Source of the DNA: Chitinophaga pinensis
GTDB lineage: Bacteria; Bacteroidota; Bacteroidia; Chitinophagales; CAMDFR01
Reading direction: 5' to 3'
Assembly (NCBI GenBank): GCA_945897725.1
Contig: CAMDFR010000001.1
Span: 1 to 64,000 of the forward strand
DNA: 64,000 nt
Shown here one piece after another: positions 28,003-36,763 of this stretch. Numbering within the stretch: the first letter of the stretch is position 1; every line of letters starts with the position of its first letter. The notes beneath the pieces are model-generated. The model did not search any database, was not told where the DNA came from, and saw only the letters and a program-made list of their open reading frames with translations. The position numbers and the translations under genes are program-made.

Positions 28003-29727
28003 TTATTTGATCAAATCATACTCATCCTTAAGGAATCCAATGATATCAGCCACATATTGCTCAGAAAAGTCAAATTTGATACCTGCTTCTTTGTAAATGT
28101 CACCAATAGGTCTTGTATAGCCAAGTTTTAATGCTTTCTTATAATTTTCGAGCGCAAGCCCTTTGTTATTTTTGTATTGCTTATACATTGCCACTGCTCC
28201 TAGTTGAGCAAAAGCATACTCGATATAATAAAATGGTACATGATAAATATGTAGTACTCTCTGCCACATGTATTTCCTATACTTTTCTAAATCTGTCCAA
28301 TCCACCACAGAACTACCAAATTTTTCTTGTAAAGAGGAGTAATAATTACATCGCTCTTCGTGGGTATGATTGGGGTTTTCATATATCCAATGTTGAAACG
28401 AATCTATCATTGACACACTTGAAAATGTTCCAAGAATTCCTTCTATATGTCTCTTCTGCGCAGCATTCTGTTCAGTTTCGTTTTTGTAAAATACTTTCCA
28501 ATTATCCATACAAAAAAGCTCCATACTCATACTTGCTAATTCAGCTACTTCACTTGGTGTGCTTTTAAAAGAGTTTAGCTTTAGAGGATGAGCTAGAAAT
28601 GAATGCACAGCATGTCCTGCCTCATGAGTCATCACGCGTATATCATTCTCAGATAAATTTGCATTCATAAATATAAAAGGCACTCCAATTTCGGGCATCG
28701 TCATGTTATAACCACCTCCAGCTTTTCCTTTTCTAGCATCCAAATCTAGATAATTCATTTGATTCATGATATCTAGTCTACTTCCAAAATATTCATCAAC
28801 ACTATTGAGGCATTCAATATTTTTTTCAATAAATTCTTGAATACTCCCACAAGGTTTGAGTGGTTCCTTACCATCTACATCCACTTCTAAATCCCATGGC
28901 TTCAAAACATCAAGACCGAGTTTTTTCTTTCTAGCAAGTATTATTTCATTTTGAATGGGGACAATTACTTTTTGAACTGCGTTATGAAACACGAAACAAT
29001 CTTTCGCAGTATAATCAAATCGATTTAATGCATCGAATTGATAATCCCTAAAGTTTGAATATCCGGCATTAGTTGCAATTTTATCTCTTTTGGCAATCAT
29101 ATTATCTAAGAGAAGATCCAACTTATTTTCGTCTATAGATCTTCTCTCATTAATTTGCTTAAAAACAGTTTCTCTAATTGCTCTATCAGTAGATTTCAAA
29201 TAAATAGATGCTTGAGTAAGTGCGATTTCTTTCTCATTGACCACGATCGACATTCCACCAGTGATAGAATCATATTCATTCACTAATAAATTCAATTGTT
29301 GAGCAATCTCAACATTTTGTTTCCTAAAAATTTCTACATCCTTTTTTAGTCCTCGGATATAAATCTTATATCCTTCATCTTTAAGTGAATCTAAAAAGGG
29401 TGATGCCAATATCTTTTTTGAAATCTCATTTGAAAATTCGTCCAGATGAGTGCTAAGATGTAATATGAAACTTTCCAAATGATTTTTCGCTTCATTATCA
29501 TTTGTATTAACACTCGTTTTGATATAGCGCCATCGATAATCCTCGCTGGTTATCATTTCGAATTCACTAACGTCAACTAGCCAATTTTCAAATTCTTCAA
29601 CATTTTGAATTTTTCGCTGTAGAAGTTCATTCACAAAAGATTCCAAATCCTGCCAGGTATTGATGCTTAAATCTTCAGGTAGATATTTCCTTTCTTTTCT
29701 TTTTGGCAAGGATTCGACGAACAACAT
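28003..29727 (-). CDS. M3 family oligoendopeptidase (PepF-like)
   Basis: The 574-aa protein is a cytosolic zinc metallopeptidase of family M3, which cuts short peptides. The zinc site is VMTHEAGHAVHSFLAHP (HExxH), with a downstream glutamate in SEVAELASMSMELF; MPEIGVPFIFMNANLSENDIR precedes it as usual, and the C-terminal half has HVPFYYIEYAFAQLGAVAMY. Length fits PepF-type enzymes (about 560-600). A TTG six bases upstream extends the frame; the ATG at 29727 is preferred. It follows the DUF5606 gene on the same strand with a 26-bp gap, so both are probably one transcript. Confidence 0.92.
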   Translation of the reverse strand: MLFVESLPKRKERKYLPEDLSINTWQDLESFVNELLQRKIQNVEEFENWLVDVSEFEMITSEDYRWRYIKTSVNTNDNEAKNHLESFILHLSTHLDEFSNEISKKILASPFLDSLKDEGYKIYIRGLKKDVEIFRKQNVEIAQQLNLLVNEYDSITGGMSIVVNEKEIALTQASIYLKSTDRAIRETVFKQINERRSIDENKLDLLLDNMIAKRDKIATNAGYSNFRDYQFDALNRFDYTAKDCFVFHNAVQKVIVPIQNEIILARKKKLGLDVLKPWDLEVDVDGKEPLKPCGSIQEFIEKNIECLNSVDEYFGSRLDIMNQMNYLDLDARKGKAGGGYNMTMPEIGVPFIFMNANLSENDIRVMTHEAGHAVHSFLAHPLKLNSFKSTPSEVAELASMSMELFCMDNWKVFYKNETEQNAAQKRHIEGILGTFSSVSMIDSFQHWIYENPNHTHEERCNYYSSLQEKFGSSVVDWTDLEKYRKYMWQRVLHIYHVPFYYIEYAFAQLGAVAMYKQYKNNKGLALENYKKALKLGYTRPIGDIYKEAGIKFDFSEQYVADIIGFLKDEYDLIK

Positions 29728-29753
29728 CGGCAATTATAATTTAGTATTTTGAA

Positions 29754-30347
29754 TTATTCCGCTTTTTTACTAGCTTTTTTCTTAGGCTTATCATCTTCTG
29801 CGACAGTCTCTTCCACCTTTTTAGCTTTGGTAACTTTTTTAGGTTTTTCCTTCACCTCACTGATAACCTCCGCTTCTTCAACTTCTGTAGTGACTGTTTT
29901 TTTCGCTGACTTCTTCTCTTTTTTTTCTTCTGCAGTAAGCTCTTCTTTATCCTCTTCAATCACCGAAACTAACTTATTTGCATCCAATAACTCGTACCAT
30001 TTAATAAGTTTTTTGATATCACTAGCATAGACTTTCTCTGCATCATAATTTGGAACCATTAGTTTCATATAAGCACGAAGCGTTGCGTCATCAGATTTTT
30101 TTAAATCCGGAATAGGATGCTGCGTTTCATTTTTTTTCATATCAGACAAGACCAACCTTAATTCTATGGAATCTTCTGTTGTATATAAAGTAATGTTTTC
30201 CAGTGGGGTAAACATATGCTGACGTGAAGAAACAAATTTCTTTGCCTTATCATGCAATCCTTCCACAATTAATCCATCTGTTCTGTTTGCAATAACTTTG
30301 TACAACCCAGGCATGCCGCTTACTGACATAATTTCTTTTAAATCCAT
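29754..30347 (-). CDS. DUF5606 family protein with lysine/glutamate-rich tail
   Basis: The 197-aa protein has an ordered N-terminal part (about 1-130), opening MDLKEIMSVSGMPGLYKVIANRTDGLIVEGL, which matches the Bacteroidota-specific DUF5606 family. The last 65 residues are a low-complexity Lys/Glu/Ala/Val tail (KKEKKSAKKTV, KPKKVTKAKKV, KPKKKASKKAE), probably disordered and possibly nucleic-acid binding. No membrane or signal segment is seen. Function is unknown; ancestors of this family are often next to peptidase or deformylase genes. The high-purine tail produces long open frames on the other strand, which are not genes. Confidence 0.78.
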   Translation of the reverse strand: MDLKEIMSVSGMPGLYKVIANRTDGLIVEGLHDKAKKFVSSRQHMFTPLENITLYTTEDSIELRLVLSDMKKNETQHPIPDLKKSDDATLRAYMKLMVPNYDAEKVYASDIKKLIKWYELLDANKLVSVIEEDKEELTAEEKKEKKSAKKTVTTEVEEAEVISEVKEKPKKVTKAKKVEETVAEDDKPKKKASKKAE

Positions 30348-30386
30348 ACTCTAATTTAACTAAATGTTTTTTTAAAATTAAGGCAA

Positions 30387-30394
30387 CAAAAGTA
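30387..30394 (-). promoter_or_regulatory. -7 box (TACTTTTG) for the DUF5606 gene
   Basis: On the minus strand TACTTTTG matches TAnnTTTG, 39 bp before the ATG at 30347. A -33 element at the right distance is not clear. Confidence 0.4.
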
Positions 30395-30441
30395 CAGCTT
30401 TTTTATAGTAATTTGATACAATAATGAGAATGATTATAGAT

Positions 30442-30449
30442 TATCTTTG
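30442..30449 (+). promoter_or_regulatory. -7 box (TATCTTTG) for uvrB
   Basis: TATCTTTG matches TAnnTTTG and ends 11 bp before the uvrB ATG, giving a very short leader of about 5-7 nt. Confidence 0.5.
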
Positions 30450-30460
30450 ACCTAAATATC

Positions 30461-32491
30461 ATGGACTTTAAACTCAACTCAAAATTTCAACCTTCAGGGG
30501 ATCAGCCCGATGCCATCAAGCAACTTGTAGAAGGTATTCGTCAAGGTGAAAAGTATCAAACATTGCTCGGTGTAACAGGTTCGGGAAAAACATTTACGGT
30601 TGCCAATGTGATAGAACAAACCCAAAAGCCAACACTCATCTTGAGCCATAATAAGACTTTAGTTTCTCAACTTTATGGTGAGTTCAAACAGTTTTTTCCT
30701 GAAAATGCAGTAGAATATTTTGTTTCCTATTATGACTACTATCAGCCAGAGGCATACATGAGTAAGACCGATACCTATATCGAAAAAGATTTGTCTATCA
30801 ATCAGGAGATTGAAAAACTTCGACTTAGCACATCCACTTCATTATTAAGTGGCAGAAGAGATATCATTGTGGTTGCCTCTGTGTCTTGCATCTATGGTAT
30901 GGGCAATCCAACGGATTATAAAAATGGAATTATTCGAATAAAAGTAGGAGATCAAATTCCTCGTAATAATTTTTTACATAAATTGGTGGAGTCTTTGTAT
31001 TCTAGAACTGAAACCGTCTTTGAACGTGGCAATTTTAGAGTAAGAGGTGATACCGTAGATATATTTCTACCCTACGCAGATTTCGCGTATAGAATTCAAT
31101 TTTGGGGAGATGAGATAGAACTCATTGAAAGTTTTGAACCAGATACTGGACGATCGATTGGGCAGATTGATAATATTGCCATCTTTCCAGCATACATGTA
31201 TGTGACACCCAAAGATCAAATGTTGGAAATAATACACGACATTCAAGATGAACTCAATGATCAAATCAATTATTTTCAGTCCGTTGGTAAGAACCTAGAG
31301 GCAGCTCGTTTGAAAGAGCGGGTAAATTTTGATTTAGAAATGATTAGAGAATTGGGCTATTGTTCTGGGATCGAAAACTACTCTAGGTTTATGGATAGGA
31401 GAAGCCCTGGAGACAGGCCTTTCTGCTTGCTTGATTATTTCCCAGACGATTATTTATTGATTATTGACGAAAGCCATGCTTCTGTGCCACAAGTAGGTGC
31501 AATGTATGGAGGAGATCGAGCTAGAAAAACAAATCTTGTAGAATATGGCTTTAGATTACCTTCTGCCATGGATAATAGGCCTCTTAACTTTCAAGAATTT
31601 GAACAAATGATGGTGCAAACCATCTTTGTAAGTGCTACCCCTGGTAATTATGAAATGGAGAAAACACAAGGAGCCTTCATTGAACAAGTAGTTCGACCTA
31701 CTGGATTATTAGACCCCACTATCGATGTTCGACCAAGCCTAAATCAAATTGATGATTTGATGGAAGAAATTGAGATTGTGATTAAAAGAAACGAACGTAT
31801 TCTGATCACTACTTTGACCAAACGAATGGCCGAAGAGCTTACTAGGTATCTTTTTAGAGCAGGGGTGAACTGTAGATATATCCATTCTGAGGTAGATACT
31901 TTGGACAGAATTGAGATTATTAGAGACTTACGCTTAGGTGCATTTGATGTGCTTATCGGCGTCAATCTTCTCAGGGAAGGTCTTGATCTCCCAGAGGTAT
32001 CATTGGTTTGTATTTTAGATGCCGACAAAGAAGGCTTTCTTAGAAATATGAGATCATTGATACAGGTGGCAGGTCGTGCGGCAAGAAATTCTAACGGCAA
32101 AGTTATTTTTTATGCTGATAAGATGACTGATAGCATGCGTAATACCATTGACGAAACCAGCAGAAGAAGAGAAAAACAAATTAGATACAATACTGCACAT
32201 GGCATTACGCCAACCACAGTCACCAAGACCAAAGAAGAGATTATGAAGCAATCGCAAGTATTGGATATTAGAAATGTCAGCAGCAAAGTGTATGTAGAGA
32301 AAGACGAAACAAGCTTAGCGGCTGATCCGATTGTGGCATATATGACAAAGTCTCAGCTAGAAAAAGCTATCGAAGCTACAAAAAGTAAGATGAAAAAAGC
32401 AGCAAAAGAAACAGATTATATAGAGGCTGCCAGATTACGTGATGAGATGTTTGCCTTAGAAAAAATATATAAAGATAAATTTCCCTCCTAA
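30461..32491 (+). CDS. uvrB: Excinuclease ABC subunit B
   Basis: UvrB is the damage-verifying helicase-like subunit of nucleotide excision repair; it is loaded by UvrA and recruits UvrC. The 676-aa protein shows Walker A GVTGSGKT (37-44), the YYDYYQPEAY beta-hairpin that inserts into DNA, LLIIDESHASVPQ (Walker B), FVSATPGNYE, the helicase C motifs GVNLLREGLDLPEV and QVAGRAARN, and a C-terminal UVR helix pair (KAAKETDYIEAARLRDEMFALE). Length is normal (about 660-680). It stands alone between divergent and downstream genes and has its own -7 box. Confidence 0.97.
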   Translation: MDFKLNSKFQPSGDQPDAIKQLVEGIRQGEKYQTLLGVTGSGKTFTVANVIEQTQKPTLILSHNKTLVSQLYGEFKQFFPENAVEYFVSYYDYYQPEAYMSKTDTYIEKDLSINQEIEKLRLSTSTSLLSGRRDIIVVASVSCIYGMGNPTDYKNGIIRIKVGDQIPRNNFLHKLVESLYSRTETVFERGNFRVRGDTVDIFLPYADFAYRIQFWGDEIELIESFEPDTGRSIGQIDNIAIFPAYMYVTPKDQMLEIIHDIQDELNDQINYFQSVGKNLEAARLKERVNFDLEMIRELGYCSGIENYSRFMDRRSPGDRPFCLLDYFPDDYLLIIDESHASVPQVGAMYGGDRARKTNLVEYGFRLPSAMDNRPLNFQEFEQMMVQTIFVSATPGNYEMEKTQGAFIEQVVRPTGLLDPTIDVRPSLNQIDDLMEEIEIVIKRNERILITTLTKRMAEELTRYLFRAGVNCRYIHSEVDTLDRIEIIRDLRLGAFDVLIGVNLLREGLDLPEVSLVCILDADKEGFLRNMRSLIQVAGRAARNSNGKVIFYADKMTDSMRNTIDETSRRREKQIRYNTAHGITPTTVTKTKEEIMKQSQVLDIRNVSSKVYVEKDETSLAADPIVAYMTKSQLEKAIEATKSKMKKAAKETDYIEAARLRDEMFALEKIYKDKFPS

Positions 32492-32805
32492 TTCCGATTC
32501 AGATCGATATCTTGAATATTAAGCTTATCATATGGCATCTGCTCGTTAACTTCATTGCCTGATTTCCTATTGCATCAATAAGACTGACTATACTTCTCAA
32601 AAAGTCTACTTTCTTGGCCAATAATTTTTGAAATACTTTTGATTTCGCCGCTATTTGAAGCAAGAAGCTAACAATATTTTATTGACATGTATAAAAATCA
32701 ATACATTTTAACAAAAAACAAAACATTGATTTTCAATATTTTAAAACTGAAAAAATTTCTCCTTACGTAAAAATTGAATAAATGTTACAAAATAATCAAC
32801 ATTCT
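32492..32805. other. Non-coding AT-rich gap after uvrB
   Basis: No gene, hairpin terminator or repeat could be supported in this stretch. The only clear signal in the 392-bp gap to the next gene is the promoter at 32806-32837. Confidence 0.5.
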
Positions 32806-32837
32806 TTTGTTTTTAAGTTCGTTGTGACTTAGCTTTG
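32806..32837 (+). promoter_or_regulatory. Strong Bacteroidota promoter for the double-glycine peptide gene
   Basis: TTTG (32806-32809), a 20-bp spacer and TAGCTTTG (32830-32837) match the -33/-7 consensus exactly. It is the best promoter match in the window. The leader to the ATG at 32884 would be about 40 nt, longer than most here. Confidence 0.7.
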
Positions 32838-32883
32838 TTGTACCTAACTAACAAATATTCATAACTTTAAAACTAACTAACCA

Positions 32884-33066
32884 ATGAAAAATTTATCAAC
32901 ATTAACAAATGTAAAATCTTTATCTAACAAATCTGCGAGCAAAATTAAGGGTGGTGACTACATTAAAGACGTTGTTGTAGACAATTTTATCAAAACTCCT
33001 GTTGTAGTAGATAATTTCTCTACAAATACTACTTCTTGTAATACTTACAAAGTTACCATCAAGTAA
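32884..33066 (+). CDS. Small double-glycine leader peptide (putative RiPP or signalling peptide precursor)
   Basis: The 60-aa product splits into a polar leader (1-24), ending in SASKIKGG, and a 36-residue core (25-60). The K-I-x-GG ending matches double-glycine leaders of Bacteroidota natural-product and secreted-peptide precursors, which are cut after GG by C39 peptidase/ABC exporters. The core repeats VVVDNF twice (30-35 and 40-45) and ends with STNTTSCNTYKVTIK, rich in Ser/Thr with one cysteine. The gene has an excellent promoter, and its last 8 bp overlap the end of a TPR histidine kinase gene on the other strand. No exporter or modifying enzyme is encoded nearby. It could be a peptide pheromone, a bacteriocin or a modified peptide; the sequence does not say which. 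Confidence 0.7.
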   Translation: MKNLSTLTNVKSLSNKSASKIKGGDYIKDVVVDNFIKTPVVVDNFSTNTTSCNTYKVTIK

Positions 33067-34879
33067 TTGGAATGGATATAATAAATTCAGAACCTGAATT
33101 TTCACCACGGGAATATACTTGTATATTCCCGTTTATTTTGTCCATTATTTTCTTGCAGAAAGCCAGTCCGACTCCAGTGCCCAAAGCACTATGATTGGTA
33201 GCTCTCTTAAAAAGTCTGAAAATTCGAGCCTGCTCACTATTCGGAATTCCAATACCATTATCTAACACTCTTATTTCGTGCATATTATCGACTATTTGAT
33301 AAGTCACAGAGATATAGGATTGTTCCCCCACTTTTCGATATTTTATGGCGTTGCTAATCAAATTTTGAAAAAGCTGCCCAATCAATGTAGAATAACTATA
33401 GATAATGGGCAAGGGGTCATAGGTGATGATGACTCCACTTTCTTGAATTTGTAGCTGCAAAATAGCGATAACACCTTCTAAGACTTTGGTCATATCTACT
33501 TGCTTCTTCATATCTTCGTTCACTCCCAATACTGCATAACGATGCAAATCTTCTATAAGCACTTCCATTCTCTCTGCACCACTTTTTAAATGTGCAAACA
33601 TCTGTTTTTCTTTTTCATTTAATTTTTCAGTCAGCATTAGGGTGAGCACATCGCTATAACTTTTAACCAATCTTGCAGGTTCTCTTAGGTCATGCGACAG
33701 CGCATAAGAAAAATGAATTAAATCATTATTAATATTTTCAAGCTTTTTATTCTTGGCATCAAGTTCTAAAGACTGCACTTCGAGTTGATCATACAATTCC
33801 TTGACCGCATTTAATTTTTCGAGCTTCAATTCCTGTTCCTTATTTTCGAATTGCACTCTAGCTTTATTCAATTCTTTGGTCTTCTCTTCTTTATTGATAT
33901 CACTACTGATGGAATGTAGCTGTTTTAGATAATGAAAGGCTCTTTCATAGTCTTTCTGATCTTCGAGAAACAGGTAAAATTTATTTAAGGAATTAATTAA
34001 TTCACTGGTACTTATTTCTTGTGAGAGTATAAGTGCTTCTTTATAATATTCATTGGCAGAATCGAATTTTTTTAAATTATTCGTAACTTGAGCTAATAAA
34101 AGTGTGATTGAATATAATTGATTTTTGCTCTGTTGAACTTTTCCAATTTTATATGCTGCCAGCAAACATAAATATGCCTCTTTATAATCCTCTTTATCAA
34201 AATATAAGTTACCCAGATAATGTTCTGAAACAATAATCTGATTTATGAGATCATTTTTAGTGGCAAGAAACTTAGCCTTCTTTATCTGTCTTTCTGCTTC
34301 ATCATACTTTTTCTGAATAGTAAGAATCTTACCAATATTGTTTAGGATACCTAACGAACCAAGTAAATCTCCATTTAAATTATATAGTTCGAATGCCTTA
34401 TTGGAATAGTTAATTGCTTGATCTAATTCATTCAAATGATAGTATATAACGGCGATGTTATTATAAATTACATCTATATTATTCTTTATCCCGGTATTTA
34501 GAGCATTTGTGTAAGAGCTAATTGCTTTGGAGTATTCCCCAATTTGGCGATATGAAACCCCCATTGAAATTTGAATAATATAATAGAGTTCTAGGTTATT
34601 GGTTTGATTACTTTGTAGTGCTAGATTATAGTTCTTTATTGCTTCTTCGTTATTACCCATCGAATTATAGCTCATTCCCAAGTAGTAAAAGGATTCGGAA
34701 ATATCATCCTGGCTATTGTACATTTTTGCAGATAAGTAATATTGCTCACATAATACTATTGATAGTTTCGGGTCATTCTGATAACTTTCGCTTATTTTTT
34801 GTTTTAATGCACTGAGTTCAGTCCTTTGCTCTTCATTAGGATCGTGTATGTTTGAAGAATCTATATCATTACTTTTCAT
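33059..34879 (-). CDS. Soluble TPR sensor histidine kinase, HisKA type (kinase 1)
   Basis: The 606-aa protein has TPR repeats (about 60-325, e.g. AIKNYNLALQ, AISSYTNALN, AINYSNKAFELY), a coiled coil (330-390), a HisKA domain with SYALSHDLREPARLVKSY (His396) and a HATPase domain with QNLISNAIKYRK (N box), VLDNGIGIP (G1) and GTGVGLAFCKKIM (G2). No signal peptide or membrane helix is visible, so it should sense a cytosolic signal, perhaps through the TPRs. It is the last gene of the kinase operon (73 bp after kinase 2). Its front half and coiled coil (LNKARVQFENKEQELKLEKL) are clearly paralogous to the other two kinases, but its catalytic half is of a different type. It overlaps the peptide gene tail to tail. 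Confidence 0.88.
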   Translation of the reverse strand: MKSNDIDSSNIHDPNEEQRTELSALKQKISESYQNDPKLSIVLCEQYYLSAKMYNSQDDISESFYYLGMSYNSMGNNEEAIKNYNLALQSNQTNNLELYYIIQISMGVSYRQIGEYSKAISSYTNALNTGIKNNIDVIYNNIAVIYYHLNELDQAINYSNKAFELYNLNGDLLGSLGILNNIGKILTIQKKYDEAERQIKKAKFLATKNDLINQIIVSEHYLGNLYFDKEDYKEAYLCLLAAYKIGKVQQSKNQLYSITLLLAQVTNNLKKFDSANEYYKEALILSQEISTSELINSLNKFYLFLEDQKDYERAFHYLKQLHSISSDINKEEKTKELNKARVQFENKEQELKLEKLNAVKELYDQLEVQSLELDAKNKKLENINNDLIHFSYALSHDLREPARLVKSYSDVLTLMLTEKLNEKEKQMFAHLKSGAERMEVLIEDLHRYAVLGVNEDMKKQVDMTKVLEGVIAILQLQIQESGVIITYDPLPIIYSYSTLIGQLFQNLISNAIKYRKVGEQSYISVTYQIVDNMHEIRVLDNGIGIPNSEQARIFRLFKRATNHSALGTGVGLAFCKKIMDKINGNIQVYSRGENSGSEFIISIPIT

Positions 34880-34952
34880 ATAGTAAATCTAATGATTTTT
34901 ATAATGAGATGCAAATTGATATAATTGTATCACTGCTACTATTACCTATGAA

Positions 34953-36752
34953 TTATTGTGCTTTAATATTTTTGATTAGAAGACAAACAGAACAACCCAT
35001 TGGTTTCACATGTTTAATTTTTAAATCGCTACTTTTCTCAAATGATTTATTAAAATTTTTTAGTCTTCTCTGTGTAATCAGAATAGCACTTTTTTGATCT
35101 AAAGATTTTAAGAAATTTCTATAGTCTTTGATTCCAATGCCATTATCAGATATCAAAATCTTAATTCCAATTGGTGAGACACCATGAAATCTAGTCGCAG
35201 TTATATCAATACTTATATTTCCTCTAATTTTACTATCAACTCTGAATAGACCATGTTTAAAGGCATTCTCTACTATTGGTTGGATTATCATTGGAGGAAC
35301 ATAGTAATACCTTTTGTCTATGCGCATATCTGTCTTAATTTCATAACTGAAAGACCCACCATATCGAATTAACTCCATTTTAAGATAACAGTCAACGATT
35401 GACAACTCCTCTAATAATGTTATTTTTTCCATTGAAGATTTATTATATGTATCTCTCATTAGCTTAGAGAATAACAACAAATATTGCTGACCTTTGATAT
35501 TTTGATTACTTTTTAGGAGTAAACTAATAGAATTTAACGTATTATAAATAAAGTTAGGATTCATCTGGGACCTTAATAGTTGCCCATCTGTCAATGCATT
35601 TACAGCTTCTTGAAGTCCTCTATTTCTAACCTCGACTAATTTTGCCTTTTTCACCAACTCATGATTAATAATTGTAACTTGCTTTAACTTGACCAGCTTT
35701 AATTCCCTTTCCTTGTTTTCAAAAAAGATTCGCTGTTTATTCAAGTCATTTGAGATGGATTTAACATTATATCGACGATTATAAACAACTACAAGTTTCA
35801 AATACCGATATGCTAATTTGTATCTTTTTTGTTCATTTAAAAACATAGAATATTCATTCACACATTTGACAAAATCAATTTTACTTATGCTTTTAGCTAA
35901 ACGCATACTTCTTAGATAAAACTGACTAGATTCAATTGTTTTCCCTTTTTTATGACAAACCTTTGCTAAAAGGAAAAGTATTGAATACTCCATTTGTTTA
36001 TTAGTATATTTATTTAAAATCTCTATGCTTTCTTGTAAAAGAATATAAGATGCTTCAAAAGCATTTAAATAAAATTTTAGGGTAGCGAGATTGAATTTCG
36101 ATGTTACAATTTCAATTTGCAGTCCATGATCGATTGCAATTTTGTGTGCATCTGTTAGAACGGACTCTGAAGATACAAATTTTTTTTGAATCGTTAAAAT
36201 TCTTCCTATATTATTAAGAACCCCCAATGCAATCACTAATTCTCCATTTGCCTTGTAAATTTCATAAGCATTCTGAAAACAATTTACTGCTTTATCTAAC
36301 TCACCCATGTTATAATAAATAACTCCCATGTTGTTATATATTATGTCAAAATAAATTTTACTTTTGTTTTCTAATGCCGTAGTGTAGCAAGAAATAGCCT
36401 CAACATAGTTCCCTATTTGTCGATAACAAACTCCCAAAGAAATAAAAGTTCTATAAAAAACATCTGTTAATTTCTTTTTATTAGTTCTTTTGATTGCCTC
36501 AAGATAGTAGTTAATAGCAAGCTGGTTTTCTCCAATTAAATTATAAGCCACTCCATACCAATAATTATATTCAATACAATGTTCTATACTTCCATATTTA
36601 ATAGCCAAATCAGCATAATTTCTACAAAGTTCTATCGCAAACTTTGGTTGGTCATTTACCACTGATTTAATTTTAAAATCCATTTCCCTCAACTCCTCCA
36701 ATTCCTCCTCCGTCGGTCCCGTTTTTTTCTTGGGTTTCAATCCTTCTTTCAT
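34953..36752 (-). CDS. TPR sensor kinase, LytS-like type, with His-to-Asn change (kinase 2)
   Basis: The 599-aa protein has TPR repeats (about 60-325), a coiled coil (LNKQRIFFENKERELKLVKL, 337-356) and a His_kinase (PF06580)/HATPase end. The phospho-acceptor motif, usually QxNPHFxxN, reads QMNPNFIYNTLNSIS with Asn400 in place of His; the codon (bases 35553-35555) is AAC. ATP-binding motifs look intact: IIQPIVENAFKHGLF and ISDNGIGI. It may therefore be a pseudokinase that still dimerises, binds ATP or modulates its paralogs. No membrane segment is seen. It starts 11 bp after the response regulator, which points to co-translation or at least a shared mRNA. Confidence 0.86.
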   Translation of the reverse strand: MKEGLKPKKKTGPTEEELEELREMDFKIKSVVNDQPKFAIELCRNYADLAIKYGSIEHCIEYNYWYGVAYNLIGENQLAINYYLEAIKRTNKKKLTDVFYRTFISLGVCYRQIGNYVEAISCYTTALENKSKIYFDIIYNNMGVIYYNMGELDKAVNCFQNAYEIYKANGELVIALGVLNNIGRILTIQKKFVSSESVLTDAHKIAIDHGLQIEIVTSKFNLATLKFYLNAFEASYILLQESIEILNKYTNKQMEYSILFLLAKVCHKKGKTIESSQFYLRSMRLAKSISKIDFVKCVNEYSMFLNEQKRYKLAYRYLKLVVVYNRRYNVKSISNDLNKQRIFFENKERELKLVKLKQVTIINHELVKKAKLVEVRNRGLQEAVNALTDGQLLRSQMNPNFIYNTLNSISLLLKSNQNIKGQQYLLLFSKLMRDTYNKSSMEKITLLEELSIVDCYLKMELIRYGGSFSYEIKTDMRIDKRYYYVPPMIIQPIVENAFKHGLFRVDSKIRGNISIDITATRFHGVSPIGIKILISDNGIGIKDYRNFLKSLDQKSAILITQRRLKNFNKSFEKSSDLKIKHVKPMGCSVCLLIKNIKAQ

Positions 36753-36763
36753 GCTAGCAGAAA

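Noticed and set aside
29749-30030. Ser/Phe/Thr-rich open frame opposite the DUF5606 gene
   Set aside because: It is the mirror of the Lys/Glu-rich tail codons on the other strand; no promoter or family match.
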